Shown here piece after piece: positions 12,596 through 13,173 of a DNA stretch of 13,173 bases (its first letter is position 1; each line of letters opens with the position of its first letter). The notes below the pieces were generated by a model. The model ran no database searches. It was not told the DNA's origin and saw only the letters and a list, made by a program, of their open reading frames with translations. The stretch comes from an uncultured bacterium (GTDB lineage: Bacteria; Bacillota; Clostridia; Lachnospirales; Lachnospiraceae): NCBI GenBank assembly GCA_905214365.1, contig CAJMMH010000047.1, forward strand, positions 1-13,173, written 5' to 3'. The translations under genes and the position numbers were made by a program.

Positions 12596-13173
12596 TTATT
12601 CGCCCGATACCGGAAAGCCGCGGGCAGTTTCAATAAAAGCTTTCATTTTGCGGTAGTTTTTTTTCCCATTTGTTTCTACACCGGAGCTGACATCAACCGC
12701 AAATGGACTGTTTTTCAGCAGGGCATCCTCGAGCGTGTCCGGTGAAAGTCCCCCGGCAAGAAAATACGGACGACTGATTCCGGTCAGGAGATTCCAGTCA
12801 AACGGGATGCCGCTGCCTGCCGAGACACCGTCCAGCAGAAGAAAATCAGCAGAGCTTGCCATTGCCTTTTCACAATCGGCGGCAGTCTGAAGGGCAAATG
12901 CCTGGATCAGAGGACGGTCGGTCAGCTGCCGGACCCTGGAAAGATAGGTGCTGTCTTCGCTGCCGTGAAGCTGGATCAGATCCAGAGGAACGCGGTTTAG
13001 GATAGCTTCCAGAGAAGAAAGTGGTTCATTGACAAATACACCGACCGGGCGAATCTGCCGGTTCAGTTTCTGGCAAAGAGAAGCGGCTGTCTGCGGCAGG
13101 ACAAAGCGGCGGCTGCGCGGCGCAAAGACGAACCCGATATAGTCCGGCAGCAGTCGGTTCGCAGAGTCAATAT
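12596..13173 (-). CDS. trpF: Phosphoribosylanthranilate isomerase, N-terminus cut by window edge
   Basis: Isomerises phosphoribosylanthranilate to the carboxyphenylamino-deoxyribulose phosphate used by TrpC; cytoplasmic. The frame is open from 12598 to the window end with no stop, giving 191 visible residues; about 10-20 N-terminal residues, including the usual catalytic Cys of the KICG motif, lie outside. Visible signatures are DYIGFVFAPRSRR, VGVFVNEP, LIQLHGSED, FLLLDGVSAGSG (with the catalytic Asp), PYFLAGGLSPD and FAVDVSSGVETNGKK. An internal Met (complement of 12860-12862) could be mistaken for a start but falls in mid-barrel. Position upstream of trpB fits the common trpGDCFBA order, so trpC and earlier genes are expected just beyond the edge. 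Confidence 0.95.
   Translation of the reverse strand, partial: IDSANRLLPDYIGFVFAPRSRRFVLPQTAASLCQKLNRQIRPVGVFVNEPLSSLEAILNRVPLDLIQLHGSEDSTYLSRVRQLTDRPLIQAFALQTAADCEKAMASSADFLLLDGVSAGSGIPFDWNLLTGISRPYFLAGGLSPDTLEDALLKNSPFAVDVSSGVETNGKKNYRKMKAFIETARGFPVSGE

Overview
The window reads as a chromosomal housekeeping stretch from a Gram-positive anaerobe of the class Clostridia, most likely Lachnospiraceae. The reasons are the gene content and sequence style: a GreA-type tail ending in an acidic stretch, a four-cysteine mini-protein resembling DUF6472, an LCP protein with a long charged cytoplasmic arm, strong AGGAGG-type ribosome binding sites, and a moderate GC content. This placement rests on recognition only; no search was run. 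I see no tRNA, rRNA, CRISPR array, insertion sequence or prophage gene.

Layout. Positions 2-238 hold the 3' end of a GreA/GreB-type transcription elongation factor. A 221-bp gap follows, dominated by a large nested inverted repeat and one copy of a repeat element. Xylulokinase (xylB, 460-1929) comes next and ends at a strong intrinsic terminator (2011-2056). A well-formed sigma-A-type promoter (TTGCAC, 17 bp, TATAAT) then starts a same-strand group: an LCP-family cell-wall ligase (2232-3653), a small zinc-ribbon protein (3753-4001), glmM (4019-5362) and glmS (5473-7299). GlmS makes glucosamine-6-phosphate from fructose-6-phosphate and GlmM converts it to glucosamine-1-phosphate, the route to UDP-GlcNAc. 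The LCP enzyme attaches glycopolymers to the finished wall, so the group covers both precursor supply and wall decoration.

After glmS, a second copy of the repeat element sits inside a bulged hairpin just ahead of another group: a cytoplasmic GH105 unsaturated glycuronyl hydrolase (7479-8609), the four-cysteine mini-protein (8613-8795) and a membrane-anchored SH3/NlpC-P60 cell-wall hydrolase (8815-10356). A long terminator (10430-10503) separates this from a convergent minus-strand tryptophan operon. That operon reads trpF (cut by the window edge), trpB and trpA, with trpB and trpA overlapping by 8 nt.

Most genes are ordinary. The most interesting unexplained feature is the roughly 40-nt repeat element found twice (252-291 and 7411-7449), each time upstream of a carbohydrate-catabolism gene and each time closed by a CGGAA/TTCCG stem. 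The first copy is tied into the long nested structure ahead of xylB. Secondary points are the two uncharacterised small cysteine-rich proteins in conserved-looking operon positions and a direct repeat around the LCP promoter.
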